Shown here piece after piece: positions 32,587-44,420 of a stretch of DNA of 64,000 bases; position 1 is the first letter of the stretch; every line of letters begins with the position of its first letter. A program made the translations under genes and the position numbers. The DNA lies in NCBI GenBank assembly GCA_016630905.1, contig WBMQ01000002.1:620001-684000 (forward strand), read 5' to 3'. Source of the stretch: Capillidium heterosporum (lineage: Eukaryota > Entomophthoromycota > Entomophthoromycetes > Entomophthorales > Capillidiaceae). The notes under the pieces are model-generated. The model worked only from the letters and a program-made list of their open reading frames with translations, searched no databases and was not told the origin of the DNA.

Positions 32587-33907
32587 ATGCTCAAAAGCAA
32601 CACTACCAAAGATCGAGCTCAAACAAAGAAAGGAGGTCCTGAGATGGAAAAGAGTCTAATTAGGATACTATGGGTAGCTTTAATCGCCATTTTCTTTTAC
32701 TACATAGGGCACCCCATAGACAGTCTCTTTATCTCCTCCAATCCGTTCTACAAAGTTGTCCCCAGAAACGTAGAAAATTGTCAACTAATAAAAGGTAATT
32801 TTTATTTGAAATCAATGGTTAAAATCCTACTTGTAGAATTGAAAGGCTGTGAAGACATAGCAGTTTATGAGAAGGAGGATCTTGCCTTTTTAGCGTGCGC
32901 CAATGATCCCAAACTCCATAGGTTTAGATTCCCATTCAGTGGTGCGTCTGACGATAGAACTATACCTCACAACGCTAAAAGTTTCATATATACTTATTCT
33001 TTCAAAGTAATCCACTTTCATACAACTGTTTATTGACTTTTTATAGACTAAGAAGGTGATCCAGCTTAACTTACAGAACTTTACTTCCGATTTTAATTTA
33101 GACCTACATGGAATCAATATCATCAGTTCTAAGCAAGATGCAAACTTGTTGAGTTTATTTGCGATCAATCACTTGAATGGTGGCTCCCATTCCGTTTTAA
33201 AGCTAGAATATGACTTGACTTCCCGATCGACCATCACCTTGAAGGAAGTATATACCTCTCCAACCATGTTCAGTCCCAACGCGGTAGTCCCCGTATCAGA
33301 AAACGAGTTCTACTTCAGCAATGACCACATGTACCCCAAGGGAATCTTGAAACTGTTTGAAGTGTATGGAATACTCAATCGAGGCACCATATACTACAAG
33401 AACGCCCATGACGAGTACCTAGAAGTAGCAAACAACCTATTCCTCCCCAATGGGATGGTGGTTTTACCTGATCTTACCAAAGTTTACGTCGCTCATCTCT
33501 ACAAAAGTGAAATCCTAGTTTACGATCGCGACCTTACTGATGGAAGTTTAAGTTTGGAGCAGAAGGTTAAGATCCACATGTCCCCTGATAACTTAAAGTA
33601 CTCATCTAAAAGTAAAGCGGTGTACGGGGCCGGTTCCAAGCAACTTTATCATTCCATATCGGTTTCTAAGCTGGATAGAGAAGGGAACTTCGGTAGGGCT
33701 GCTAGTTCGATAGTCCGATTAACCCAAAGTTTACCGTCTTTGGCTCATGAAAATCTTGATAATTATGAGATTCAAGATATTTTGGTGGATGATGGTACTA
33801 ATTTTGATATACCTACTGCAGCAGCTACTAACTACCAGGAAGATCAGATACTTGTAACTTCGGTACTTGGTCAGAAAGGGGCTTGGGTTTGTCCTCTTCA
33901 AATTTAG
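32587..33907 (+). CDS. membrane-anchored paraoxonase/arylesterase-like protein 1
   Basis: Three exons: 32587-32794, 32837-33006 and 33047-33907, 412 residues. A basic N terminus precedes one hydrophobic helix (IRILWVALIAIFFYYIG, about residues 24-40), predicting a signal-anchored type II membrane protein. The rest is a six-bladed propeller of the paraoxonase (PON) family. Residues equivalent to the PON1 calcium and active site are visible: E75-D76 in CEDIAV, H147 in DLHGI, N218-D219-H220 in FSNDHMYP, N261 in LPNGMVVLPD and D307-N308 in SPDNLKY. PONs are calcium-dependent lactonases/arylesterases; activity here is inferred. The splice sites match exactly those of the next gene, which confirms the model. 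The second Met (PEMEKS) is an alternative start but the paralogue also has a long N terminus. Confidence 0.87.
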
Positions 33908-34858
33908 TTTGATATTATATAGTTTGATTTAATATCTTTTGCTATATATAAGTTGGTAAATTTGACGAATTGATAAAAGCCATAAATTCAATGGATTTAG
34001 GATTAGGTATATATATATTAGACATTTCGGAATTTTAACCATAGTACATATTCATATTTGTTACACTGGGCTATTACTATCGGGCTTTTGCTAAGTAAAG
34101 AATGGCTTAGATACTGTAATATCGCCCTTATAAAATTTTTGTTGATAGCTCTATAAGGACGGTGTAGTGATATCTTGATATCAACCTTGATCTATGCATA
34201 TTTGATTGGGATTATTACTCCTACAGCTTGCATCTTACATCTCGACTATCCACATTTGGACTTGAAAGAAAGTTAGCTAAGCTCAATAGCAGATCTTACC
34301 ACAGATCTTCTAGGGTGTATTGAATCCAATCGACTCTTGACGACAACCAACATGCTATTGCACCAATTCATTCTACATATAAAATGGACGTCTTGCTAAT
34401 GGATACCAGAATTAGCAAAAGGGCTCAAATCACATTGCCTGTTCATCTCCTGGGCTTGGTTTTAGTTATAAAGAATGGTAGTTTTTAGTAGCTCAAAGTC
34501 AATATTTCAGATATTCCTTATATAGAAGTGGACACGTCCATCATCAGCTAGGTTCTCCCACCTGATTAGAACTACCTTTCCAAACAAGAGTTAGATTCTG
34601 CCTACTATAAGGTAAATATTCTTGGCCACGTAACTAAAAAAGTTGAAAATGACGCTAGACTTGTATCAGTTGGAGTTTGAAAATAAGACGTCACAAAAAT
34701 TCCCGCTAACCTAATCTAGAATCCAACCTATCCTATATCTAATGAAACATCAACTTATTTAGCTAAGGTAAAACTTGTTGATAGGTGCCAGTTGAATTTA
34801 AAGGTATATAAAGGCTTAGAGTTGTAAAAAGGGAAGCTTTATTGACAAGAAGTTTGAA
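33908..34858. other. spacer between the paraoxonase-like genes
   Basis: AT-rich; 3' flank of copy 1 and promoter of copy 2. No exon found. Confidence 0.4.
34805..34812 (+). promoter_or_regulatory. TATA-like element of paraoxonase-like gene 2
   Basis: TATATAAA, 54 bases upstream of the ATG at 34859. Confidence 0.5.
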
Positions 34859-36193
34859 ATGGCCAATACTAATAGAGAAGCTGCTACAGCCAGAGTTCAA
34901 GCTCAAAGGAAAAAAGAAAGCTATGGTGTAAAGGGGGATATCGTAAGGATCGTGTCTATAGTCTTAATTGCAGTCTTAGTTTACTACACAAGGTATCCTA
35001 TAGATGGTTTATTTATCTCCTCAAATCCGTTTTACAAAGTCGTCCCCAACAACATAGAGAACTGCAAGTTAATCGAAGGTAAACTTAAGCTATATTAATT
35101 TTTTACAAATTTTGTAGAGTTGAAAGGTTGTGAAGACATAGCAGTTTATGAGAAAGCAGACCTTGCCTTCCTAGCGTGTGCTGAGGAACCTAAAAAGCAT
35201 AAAGTTTGGTTCCCTCTAGGTGGGGCTATCGATGATAGGACTTCTGTACATACCACTAAAAGCTTTATATACACTTATTCTTTCAAGGTAATCTAGCACC
35301 AGTAACAACATTATTTAATTCACTTTAAATAGACAAAGAAGGTGATCCAGCTTAACTTACGGAATTTTACCTCCAACTTCAATCTAGACTTACACGGTAT
35401 CAACATCATTAGTTCTAAGCAGAATGCCAATTTGTTGAACTTATTTGCGATCAACCACCTGAACGGTGGATCTAACACTATTCTAAAATTTGAATACGAT
35501 TTGACATCCGAATCTTCAATCACGTTAAAGGAAATATACGCTTCTCCAACCATGTACAATCCCAACGCAGTAGTCCCCATATCAGAACATGAATTCTACT
35601 TCACTAATGACCATAGGTATCCCAGTGGAATCTTGAAGTTACTCGAAGTATACGGCATACTAAATCGGGGCACCATCTACTATAAAAACACTCAAAACGA
35701 GTATTTAGAAGTGGCTAAGAACCTATTCTTCCCCAACGGCATAGCCATTCTACCTGACTTATCTAAAGTTTACGTAGCCCACCTCTATCTCAGTGAGATT
35801 TTGGTTTATAATCGCGATTTCTCCAACGGTAGTTTAAATTTAGAACAGAAGGTTAAAGTTGGCATGAACCCCGACAACTTGAAATACTCGTCTAAAAGCA
35901 AAAGCATTGTTGCGGCTGGTGTTAAGCAACTCTTGTACGCTATAAATATCTCCAACTTGGATAAAGAGGGAAACTTCGGTAGGACTGCTAGTTCAGTAAT
36001 TAAATTGACGAGACAGCTACAGTCTTTAGCTCATGATGATCCTGATAGCTATAAAGTGCAGGAACTTCTTCTAGATGATGGATCTAGCTTGGATATGCTG
36101 AGTGCAGCTGCTACCAACTATGAGGAGGATCAGGTATTGTTGACTTCAGCTATTGGGTTGAAAGGGGCGTGGGTCTGTCCTTTGAAACTTTAA
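34859..36193 (+). CDS. membrane-anchored paraoxonase/arylesterase-like protein 2
   Basis: Three exons (34859-35078, 35118-35287, 35333-36193) with introns at the same codons and phases as in gene 1. About 416 residues. N-terminal basic segment, one transmembrane helix (IVSIVLIAVLVYYT) and a PON-type propeller. All the calcium and catalytic positions named for copy 1 are kept: CEDIAV, DLHGI, FTNDHRYP, FPNGIAILPD and NPDNLKY. Substitutions are spread over surface positions, so both copies appear to be under constraint. The hydrophobic anchor keeps the enzyme at a membrane with the propeller in the secretory lumen or outside. Substrate unknown; lactone signals, lipid peroxidation products or esters are possible from family knowledge. 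Confidence 0.87.
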
Positions 36194-36929
36194 TTACTTA
36201 TTCAGTTTTGATTGTTATAAAGATACCATACTGAATCATATTAGTTCCCTATAGTTTTTAATGGTAGTTCAATTTTTACTGATAAAAATTCAGTTGTAAA
36301 TGCATTTATATTATATATATAATTGAGTTAAGTTGTGATATCTTAATACTCATACATTCCAATATAATGAAAACGTTGTTAGTATATTGTATAACCTATC
36401 CGATGGTATTTCTGATTACCACAGCATAAAAGAATCTTTACTAGCTTTCGATCCTTAAGTAAATATATCTTTTAAATTAGCATTCTTTACTTCTGGTGTT
36501 AGTAGTTTTATTCGAAGTGTTAAGGTATAGGCTGTACCTACTTCCTATAAATATAATAGCGTACTTGTATTTATAAAGCTCTTATTCAAAACTATATAGT
36601 TTTCAAAGTAGAGCAACTTTGCTACTATTCGAATTCCCAAATAGCAAGGTATCAAAGCCTTTACCAGCAATATGTATCTTATTTAACCTATAGAAGTTGA
36701 AAAGCACACCTCCAATTCCTTCCAACTACTTTTTAAGAAACGAGCTAAACAATGAGCTAATACACGTGACTTTTATTCAAAGGAATGAGGCTAAAGGTTA
36801 ATGAATTGACGTAATTATTTTACCAAAGTACGAATCGAGTTAGAAATCAAATTAATCTTGGAGTTAAACTGTGAACCCTAGAATTAACTTTGCAATTCGT
36901 TTTACTCACCAACAAATTTTATCACCAAG
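36194..36929. other. spacer
   Basis: AT-rich, no coding potential seen; SKP1 promoter at the right end. Confidence 0.4.
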
Positions 36930-37578
36930 ATGACTATGATCCGACTTTCCACCACCAATGGTGATCAATTTGAAGTGGAAAAGGACATTATAGAGCGTTC
37001 AGCATTGATCCGAAATATGATTCAGGACGTAGGTGACCCTGGTAAAGAAAGTAAGTTTTACTATTCTATTTTATGGACTATTTTTACTAAGCTACAATTT
37101 GAAACAGTTATCCCGCTACCCAATATAACTAGTACCATCTTGCAGAAAGTGCTCGAATACTGTAGGTACCACAAAGATGACCCTTTGGAAGCAACTGAAG
37201 ATACCAACCCTCAGTCTAGTTTGGAAGCTATTGATCCTTGGGACCAAGAATTCTGTAGAGTTGATCAGGGCACCTTGTACGATCTAACTTTGGTAGCTTT
37301 TAGTTTTATTTTTTTAAATTAATACAATAAAATTTAGGCTGCCAACTACTTGGACATTCGACAGTTGTTGGAGTTACTGTGTAAGACTATCGCTAATATG
37401 ATTAAAGGTAAGGGGTATTTAGAATTTATTTTTTAGTTGGGTTTATAAGAGGTATTAATTTTTAAATATAGGAAAAACTACCGAACAGATTCGACAGAAG
37501 TTTAACATCGTCAACGACTTTACCCCTGAAGAGGAGGAGGATAATCGAAGGGAGAACGCTTGGGTCGATGACCGATAA
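36930..37578 (+). CDS. SKP1: SKP1, SCF ubiquitin ligase adaptor
   Basis: Four exons: 36930-37050, 37108-37292, 37338-37407 and 37472-37578. The spliced reading frame is exactly 160 codons plus TAA. The protein starts [20 protein letters not shown] (POZ/BTB-like fold with the family's typical opening), continues [20 protein letters not shown], and ends with the Skp1 dimer helix region: [20 protein letters not shown], then [20 protein letters not shown]. The closing NAWVDDR matches the usual WCEDR tail with two substitutions. Skp1 links F-box proteins to Cul1. The acidic loop between the two halves is short, as in other fungi. Single copy in this window. Confidence 0.95.
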
Positions 37579-38559
37579 ATACAAATTTTCGTAGCTAACT
37601 ATACTTTTGAACTGTAGTGTAAGTTTGAAATAAAAGTCTCTTCTAAAATAGCAGGTGTGTACATAATATACTTTAACGCAACTACAATTGAATTGATGAA
37701 AGGTAGTGCATGTTTACAAGCAACTAATGAGTTCAAGATGTCTAATTTTTAATATATATCGCTGTCTTAGGTTTATATACAAGTACTGTTTACTGTTTGA
37801 GTATAGTATTATATCTTAATCACTTGAAAACTAGGTAAAAAGTATAGCTTTGTTTATTTCAATTGGATTAGAGTCCATATTTTTGACTAGGAAAACGAAT
37901 GATTGTTTTAAAAGTGAACCGAAAAGTTGGAGGAAGGATGAATGGAAGTTTGTATTTGTAAGTTTAGGAGCCGGTAATGAATGTATATCTAGGTAAATAC
38001 AGATGATTAGAAGGTGCTAATAGAGAAATACCATACACAAAAGTAAAAAGTAAAGAAAGATGGAATAAAAATAATAGTATTTATAAACGGTGGTCAAGAT
38101 TTATATAGGTGCTAAAAGCCTGAATTCATAATACTATCGATTGAAGTGTCGAGACTTCACCGACAAAATCACCTTTTTCGAAAATAAACTTTCCAAACTG
38201 ATTAAATAATTGGGTTTAGTGATATAGCTTAGGTACAGCTTAAATACCTACAACTATTAAGTCTAGATACCTTCCAACCTTAATAAACATTTAAATGTAA
38301 TTTAAGCTTACTATAAGAGGGGTTCAAATCTTACGATACTTTAAAAAGTAATTGTGGACAAGAGACAAACTCATGTTTTAATTTAAAGCATCTTATACGG
38401 AAAAGCACATTACTACTCAAGTTTTAATGCCATAATAAATGCTTAATTTTACAGCCAAATCTTTATAAATACAAGCTGAAGCCAATGTCTAAAAATTATA
38501 TCTTAATTTTATTATCTATAAACTGGGAAAGTGGAAGAAATGTGAAGCAATTATCTTGA
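37579..38559. other. 3'-3' spacer between SKP1 and RRP15
   Basis: AT-rich DNA between convergent genes, with no exon found. Confidence 0.4.
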
Positions 38560-39457
38560 TTACTCTTCTTCCGCCTTGTTCCCCTTCTTTAAAAGGTTCA
38601 AGAAGTTTGCTCTAGACATCTTTGCAACTATACATCAAATAGTAGTAAAATTTAGTCTTAATGTCCTATATAAAATTTTTACCTTCCAATTTTTCATCCT
38701 TGGCTTCGACTTCGGCCAGATGTTGGTTAGCTCTACGTTGGCTGTAGATAGCGTTAAAGAGTTTGACGACTAAATATAAAGTACATATAACATTAATAAA
38801 CTACATTTACATTTTTTTTAAAAAAACCTACCACCTCGCGTAGCCACCTTCTTTAACTTCTTCTCAAAGTCCAAGTTGAAGTAGTTATCTTCAAGTGGGT
38901 TGACCTTATCTTTAGAGAGTTTGGCCTTCTTCTCAGCAGCTAATGCCTTCTTGACTTTGTACTCCAATTTGGCTTCCTCGATCTGGTTGGCATAAGTTTT
39001 GTTCTTGGAAAGTACAGCACCCTATTATAAAAAGTTGGTAAAAGGTTCAATATTTTTAAAAAAATACCTGGGATTCGTTGTTGGGTAGCTTTTGAGAGAC
39101 TAGTTGTGATAGAGTGGCGGCGAAACCAGCCATATCGTGGTGTAGGGCTTTCTTTTCTAAAAACAAAAGTTAGTCATTAATAAAAATTTTAAAGATACTT
39201 TTTATTTTCTTCTCTGGTTTTACACCTTCCGTATCATTATTTTCATCATCATCATCTTCACTTTCACCCTCCTCTTCGGTATTCTCTTCGAAACTACTAG
39301 CTTCCTCACTTTCCGATTCGCTTTCCTGTTTGGTTTCCAATTCTTTTTTATTGAAGCTTAACTTTAATTTTGCTTCACTACGTTGCTTTCTCCCATTGTC
39401 TTTGGTATCGCTATCATCCTTAGTTGTTGCCAATGATCGCTTCTTGTTATTTCCCAT
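38560..39457 (-). CDS. RRP15: RRP15-like rRNA-processing protein
   Basis: Five exons by eye. The first (39457 to about 39196) starts MGNNKKRSLATTKDDSDTK and runs through a Glu/Asp/Ser-rich acidic stretch; following exons give ALHHDMAGFAATLSQLVSQK, then EEAKLEYKVKKALAAEKKAK and NYFNLDFEKKLKKVATRG, then VVKLFNAIYSQRRANQH, and the last VAKMSRANFLNLLKKGNKAE ending EE. The segment EKKLKKVATRGVVKLFNAI is the hallmark of Rrp15, a nucleolar factor needed for 27S pre-rRNA processing and 60S subunit assembly. At about 210 residues it is near the yeast length. The stop is TAA at 38560-38562. The introns are all about 40-65 nt. Confidence 0.88.
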
Positions 39458-40135
39458 CTTGTTGAGATTGATTAGAACTGTCCTTTGAATAGCAATATTT
39501 TTGAAGGTTTGTTGGGAAGTAAGGATTCAAATTCTTTGCTAAAAGAACTAGCGAATAAAAATGCAGGAGACTAGATTCTAATGAGTTGAAGTTTGAAGTT
39601 TTGAAGCTTGAATTGGAGTGGTTCTTTTCCAAGCTTGAAGAATGACTTTTCTATCAAATAAGCTCTAAATTTTGGAGGCTTCCAACAATAAATGTACTTA
39701 GTATTGCACCTAAAAGCAAAGCTTCGACATCTAATTGGGAAACTATTCAAAAGTTTGACAATCGATTTAGTTTTATAGGAAAATGTATAACACAATCAAA
39801 TATATACTATTTACTAAGGGGAATTTAGATTAGATTGAGGGTACTATAAATGCATAATAACTAATATAGTGCTATTGGTTTATAGCAGCCAAAGGCTAAG
39901 AATATATATTGAATTTATTAAAAGGTAAGGAGTAATAGCTTATAACTTAATTGCTGGATATTTTTAGTATAGAATATAAAAAGCAAAATGTAGGGAGTTG
40001 GCTCTATACTATCAATGAAAATAGCTTAAAGTATTATATAGATAGCATTTTGTTTACAATTAAAGGGTTTACATACACATTTAAATTTAAAAGTTAAGTT
40101 TGAAACATACAGCAGTATGATAATATAATAATTTA
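39458..40135. other. spacer
   Basis: Upstream region of RRP15 and 3' flank of receptor copy A. Short ORFs here have no coding character. Confidence 0.4.
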
Positions 40136-41345
40136 TTAGAAGGCTTTGGTGCTATTCATCAAAGCATCGTCGAACTCATTTTCGGTGTAGGCAATCTTCT
40201 TAGCTTCCAGATCACTGAATTCAACTAAAACAACATTAGTAGCTATAAAGGTAAAGTCGATTTACTTTCTTCTTGAGTAGAGTTGCCACCTTTTCTAACC
40301 CCCCTATAGAAGTTTTTCAAAGCCAAATGTAAAGTAGGATCTAATAGGAAGGCGAAGCAATTGAAAGTTCCCACCAATTCTAAAGAAAAAAAAATAAGCG
40401 ACAACCATAAAAATTTCAATTTACCACTTCCAAAGGCAGCCCAGACAGCTAACCACTCAGTAGTGTCACCAGCTAACTGAGCTAACGATTGAACGGCAAC
40501 ACCACTGAGGCAGATGAAGCAAACCAAGGGGTAAAGTGAACTATAAAGTTTAGTATTGGAAAGATATTATAAGCGTACATTCTGAAAATAAGCTTCTTGA
40601 TGAACTTGTGCTGGTCGGTAGATCTAGATTCATCCTGGATGGTGAGGACAGTAGGGTTGGAAATGGCGTTGATGTTCTTCCTCAGTTTGGCAATAACTAG
40701 GGAGACAATAGCCAGGCAGTAGATGGCGGTGACTATCATGACAAAGGCAACTAAAAAGAACTGCAAATATTTGGACTCGTTGGGGGGCATGGCGAACTGG
40801 CAGAACGCGTTGGGTGCTTTGCCATAGAGTCCCAATGCTAAAATAAATCAGTAAAGATATAGGGATAGAGCTTACCGCCAGGAGGGATAGAACAGATGAG
40901 AGCGATAGCCAAGGAAACTCCCCAGTAGAAATACTCCCATTTAGGATTGAAGGATTTGTTCTGCAAAAAGACCAGTTGCAAGTTTAAGGCAATGGCAATA
41001 TTCAAGTAACAGTACATCTGCCTACCGAATATCCTCCAGAACCCAATGAAGCTGCAGGCACCACCAGCTGGCGTAATGATGAAAAAGTAGGTGCACAAAT
41101 GATTGGTAAAGTCGAAGAAGGCTACACCACCCTGCAAACGCAACGTTATACGGTTGATTAGATCACGCTTGTAGAAGACTAGACAGAACAAAAGGTTAAT
41201 AAAAGTTGAGGCTGCTTGGATGCTTACATAGTACGATAAGTAAAAAGAGAGGAATGATAGAGAAACTTAAACTAATTATGTTGAAGATGGGTGCTACGTT
41301 ATACATCACCATCATAGTTGGGCTTGCATTTGGAGGTCCGGCCAT
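40136..41345 (-). CDS. seven-transmembrane receptor, copy A (cAR/Git3-like GPCR)
   Basis: Multi-exon gene starting at the ATG at 41345 (MAGPPNASPTMMVMYNVAP). Seven hydrophobic helices can be followed: TM1 IFNIISLSFSIIPLFLLIVL, TM2 VAFFDFTNHLCTYFFIITP, TM3 GRQMYCYLNIAIALNLQLVF, TM4 YFYWGVSLAIALICSIPPGG, TM5 LQFFLVAFVMIVTAIYCLAI, TM6 LYPLVCFICLSGVAVQSLA and TM7 GTFNCFAFLLDPTLHLAL. Cysteines after TM2 and in the TM4-TM5 loop (NAFCQF) could form the usual extracellular disulfide. DPxxH at the end of TM7 sits where NPxxY does in class A receptors. The general layout fits the cAMP-receptor/Git3 type of fungal and amoebozoan receptors; ligand unknown. The cytoplasmic tail ends FDDALMNSTKAF. The protein is very similar to copy B in TM2-TM4 and differs in loop 3 and the tail. 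Confidence 0.82.
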
Positions 41346-44300
41346 CTTTGTTGAAAGTAGTGTTGATATTAGAGCTGGAAAATATGAATTTAGCTAACAA
41401 TTTGGAATCGATGGCCACCTACCTACTTTTATAGTAGCATTTTGAAATGACTCCAACCAAAGTATGGATTCTTTAACTCTAAAGGTTTCCAGCAGTAATT
41501 TGAAGTTCCAATACAAGAATAAGTTGGAAGGATTCCCGAACAAGATAAGTTTATTTTGAGTACAAAACGAGTTTCAAGTCAGCATACCTTTGAAACTTTA
41601 GTCTTGGGTCAAGCATTGGGAACATGGGTTTTCGAAAATTGAGGGGAACTTGGGTGGATAGATTGCCTGACGGGACTTTCCCAATAAAATTTGTTGAATG
41701 GAAATTGTAGTGGTCAGTGGATTCTGTTGTGGGATATTTGGTCACTATAAAGTTTTCGCTACTACTAAAATACCTGTTATTTGTATTATTACAAAATTTA
41801 AACTTGTTATACAATATTGAAATATATCTATATATACCACTTTCAGCATAAGGCTGTGGAGTGTTGGAGAATTGAATTGGTGTTCTTTTAAACCCAAGTA
41901 AATGTATTGCAACAAAAGAACCTACAGGTTTTACAAGAATTTCCACTCCATCAAATTGCCTAAATGAACCAGAGTACCTCAAAGCTGAGATGCAAGCGAC
42001 CTGCAGTTAACTTTAGGAGTAACTTCCAAGTAACAAGTTAGATATAGATAACGAGAGGCTTCTACATTTAGTTATCACCTAAAGTTTTAGAGCTATTGAC
42101 AAAAGCTGTAAAGTTAAGAGATTGTATCCAAAATTTAGGATACCAAAACCCATAAAAAGTATATTTTGAAAAATCAATAGTAGCTTAATGTAGCTTTTAT
42201 ATACTAACTTTTCTTACTTTAAAATGTCTATACTAAATAGAACTCAATATGTTTACGAAGTTTCTAAATTGCTATCTATATAAAGTTCTAACATTGAATC
42301 TTTATAAAATTCAAAGGCAAATTCCGAGATGAAAAATGCATCAACTTTATATCCCTACTATTCAAACTAGTTCCACTACTGCTTTGTTACTATATCAATA
42401 AGCAGGTTTAGTTATACCTCGCTAAATAACAATGGCTTTTTAAAAGCTACGGGATAGCTATAAATTTGGTAGTTTACGACTTTGAATTTTGGTAGAGAAA
42501 ATCTATAGAGTATCAAAACATCTGATAGATAACAGTAATGTATGGGACACCCGCACATCTGAAACTTTGAAATATAAGTTATAGAGATGTATATCATGAA
42601 ACGTAATTCAAAAGATATAGGTTTATTTTTAGATAGTGATACATGACTTTAGGAATTTAGGAATCTTGGGAGTTATTACCCATTCCACAAGTGTCTCGAA
42701 TCTTTTCTCAATACCAACTCTACATTCTATCTAGCCAAATAGGTACGAGTCTAATTTCTTTGGCCAGGATAGGCCTTATATGACTGGGCCTTTGGTAATG
42801 CGAACCCTCTAAGGAAAGAGGTTATCAAAACCCAGCCTACTGAATCCATCACTTGCTATCTATAGTCACTGCAATTCTTCTGCCTATCTACCATCTTAAA
42901 CTATCTAAGACCTGTCACCTGCCACAAGTCTAAATTTAAATTCAGGTTTTGCTTCATTTAGATAGGAATGTATTTATTTAGTAAGTCATCCTTAGTTTGA
43001 GATGGGGTGCAAATGCGTTCGAGTTATGGCAACTTATGCTTCGATAAAAAATTTAGACTCGAGAACAATATATCCTAATTTGGGCTTCGGGGAAACTCAG
43101 GCATATTTTATTGAACAAATTTTGGGAGGTGGAAATGCTGGAACTCTTCAATTTTCTGAGCAAAAGTCTAGAAACATTGCTATCGAAAGATAACGCCTTC
43201 AGATAGCTTAAAGTCGTATAGTATAATGGGAACCAAGAATTTCAATAGCTGATAACTAGATAGCTTTCGACTATCACTTTCTCAAAGGTTTTTTAATTTA
43301 AAATAGAATAGCTTTGGAAACCCAATCATTACATTCTAACATATTCTTTCGACAGCCTAAAAGCGCCTACAAGAGCTCCTAGGATCCATTTCCATCTATC
43401 GGATAGTCCGATTCATTTCTTAACATCTCCACTCAGTAGATCCATCACCAAAACTGAGGTATTGTGTGCTAATACTTTTATAAAGGAAGTTCCCAGTCTA
43501 AAATGCGAATAGTCTAGGTTGGCTGCATTGTGTTCGCATTTACCAACTTAGTTCAAAACTCTATAACTAAAACGTAAAGTTCACCGATCTAATTTATAGT
43601 GCAGATGGGAAACTCGAAAGTTTCTATATTAATAAATATGATCGTACCAAATAGTATTTTTTCAAGCATTCATCCCCTAAATTTCAAGTTGTTCGCAGCG
43701 GTATATTCTTGAGATAGTCTTATCGTAAAAAAGTTTGGAGTCTACTCAAGAATTTTTAAATGAAACCATATTGCCTACATTGCAGGTGGAGTGCAACTAC
43801 CTATTTGGTATCGAGAGGCTATAGAAGACTGCAAGAACTGTATTGAGCCAGAAAACTTGATATTGCTACTCCACCAGTTCTAAAAATAAAATTTATATCG
43901 AATTTCGATGTAGTTTTTCCGAATATCTCTACTTGCATTAAGAATTTTGGACAGGCACCCATCCATAGGTACAATGAAATTAATTGCACTTGGGAAGTGT
44001 AGGATGGCATCTACCTGGTAACTGCTCGATTTGGTGAAGCCATGTATACCACTCATTATACTCTGAAACCTGATGAATACATTGTATAGAGTGGCTTGAG
44101 TTGTATGACATCTGACAGTGATATGGGCCTATACCGGGAAATATGTAGTTTCACCACAACAAAATCCGCTGTTAGAAGGTGATTGTATCCCAATTTCCAT
44201 AAGCTACATACTTACATTCTATATAACCTACAAATAATTAAAAAGCAAGAAATCTAGGTTAGTTGCAGTATAAAGGTGGGGTAGCCAACTTATGATTATT

Positions 44301-44420
44301 CGAATAGTTTATACTTCAAGTATTCCAAATGCTTTTGAGCTGGTTGAAATATAAATAGGTAGCGATGAAAACATGAGCTAAAAGTTTACCCTTCACTTTT
44401 GCAAAAGCTAATTTTTAAAG
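41346..44420. other. 3.1 kb spacer between the divergent receptor genes
   Basis: It must contain both receptor promoters. Apart from the doubtful ORF at 41551-41982 nothing is supported; short ORFs at 43002-43193 and 43819-44010 have no motif. Confidence 0.4.
41551..41982 (-). CDS. unidentified ORF, doubtful
   Basis: 143 codons without an intron, located within the promoter side of receptor copy A. The product has no signal peptide or clear helix, is rich in Asn, Ser, Phe and Pro, and matches no family I know. It could be a real small gene, an exon of an unseen gene, or chance. Confidence 0.22.
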   Translation of the reverse strand: MRYSGSFRQFDGVEILVKPVGSFVAIHLLGFKRTPIQFSNTPQPYAESGIYRYISILYNKFKFCNNTNNRYFSSSENFIVTKYPTTESTDHYNFHSTNFIGKVPSGNLSTQVPLNFRKPMFPMLDPRLKFQRYADLKLVLYSK

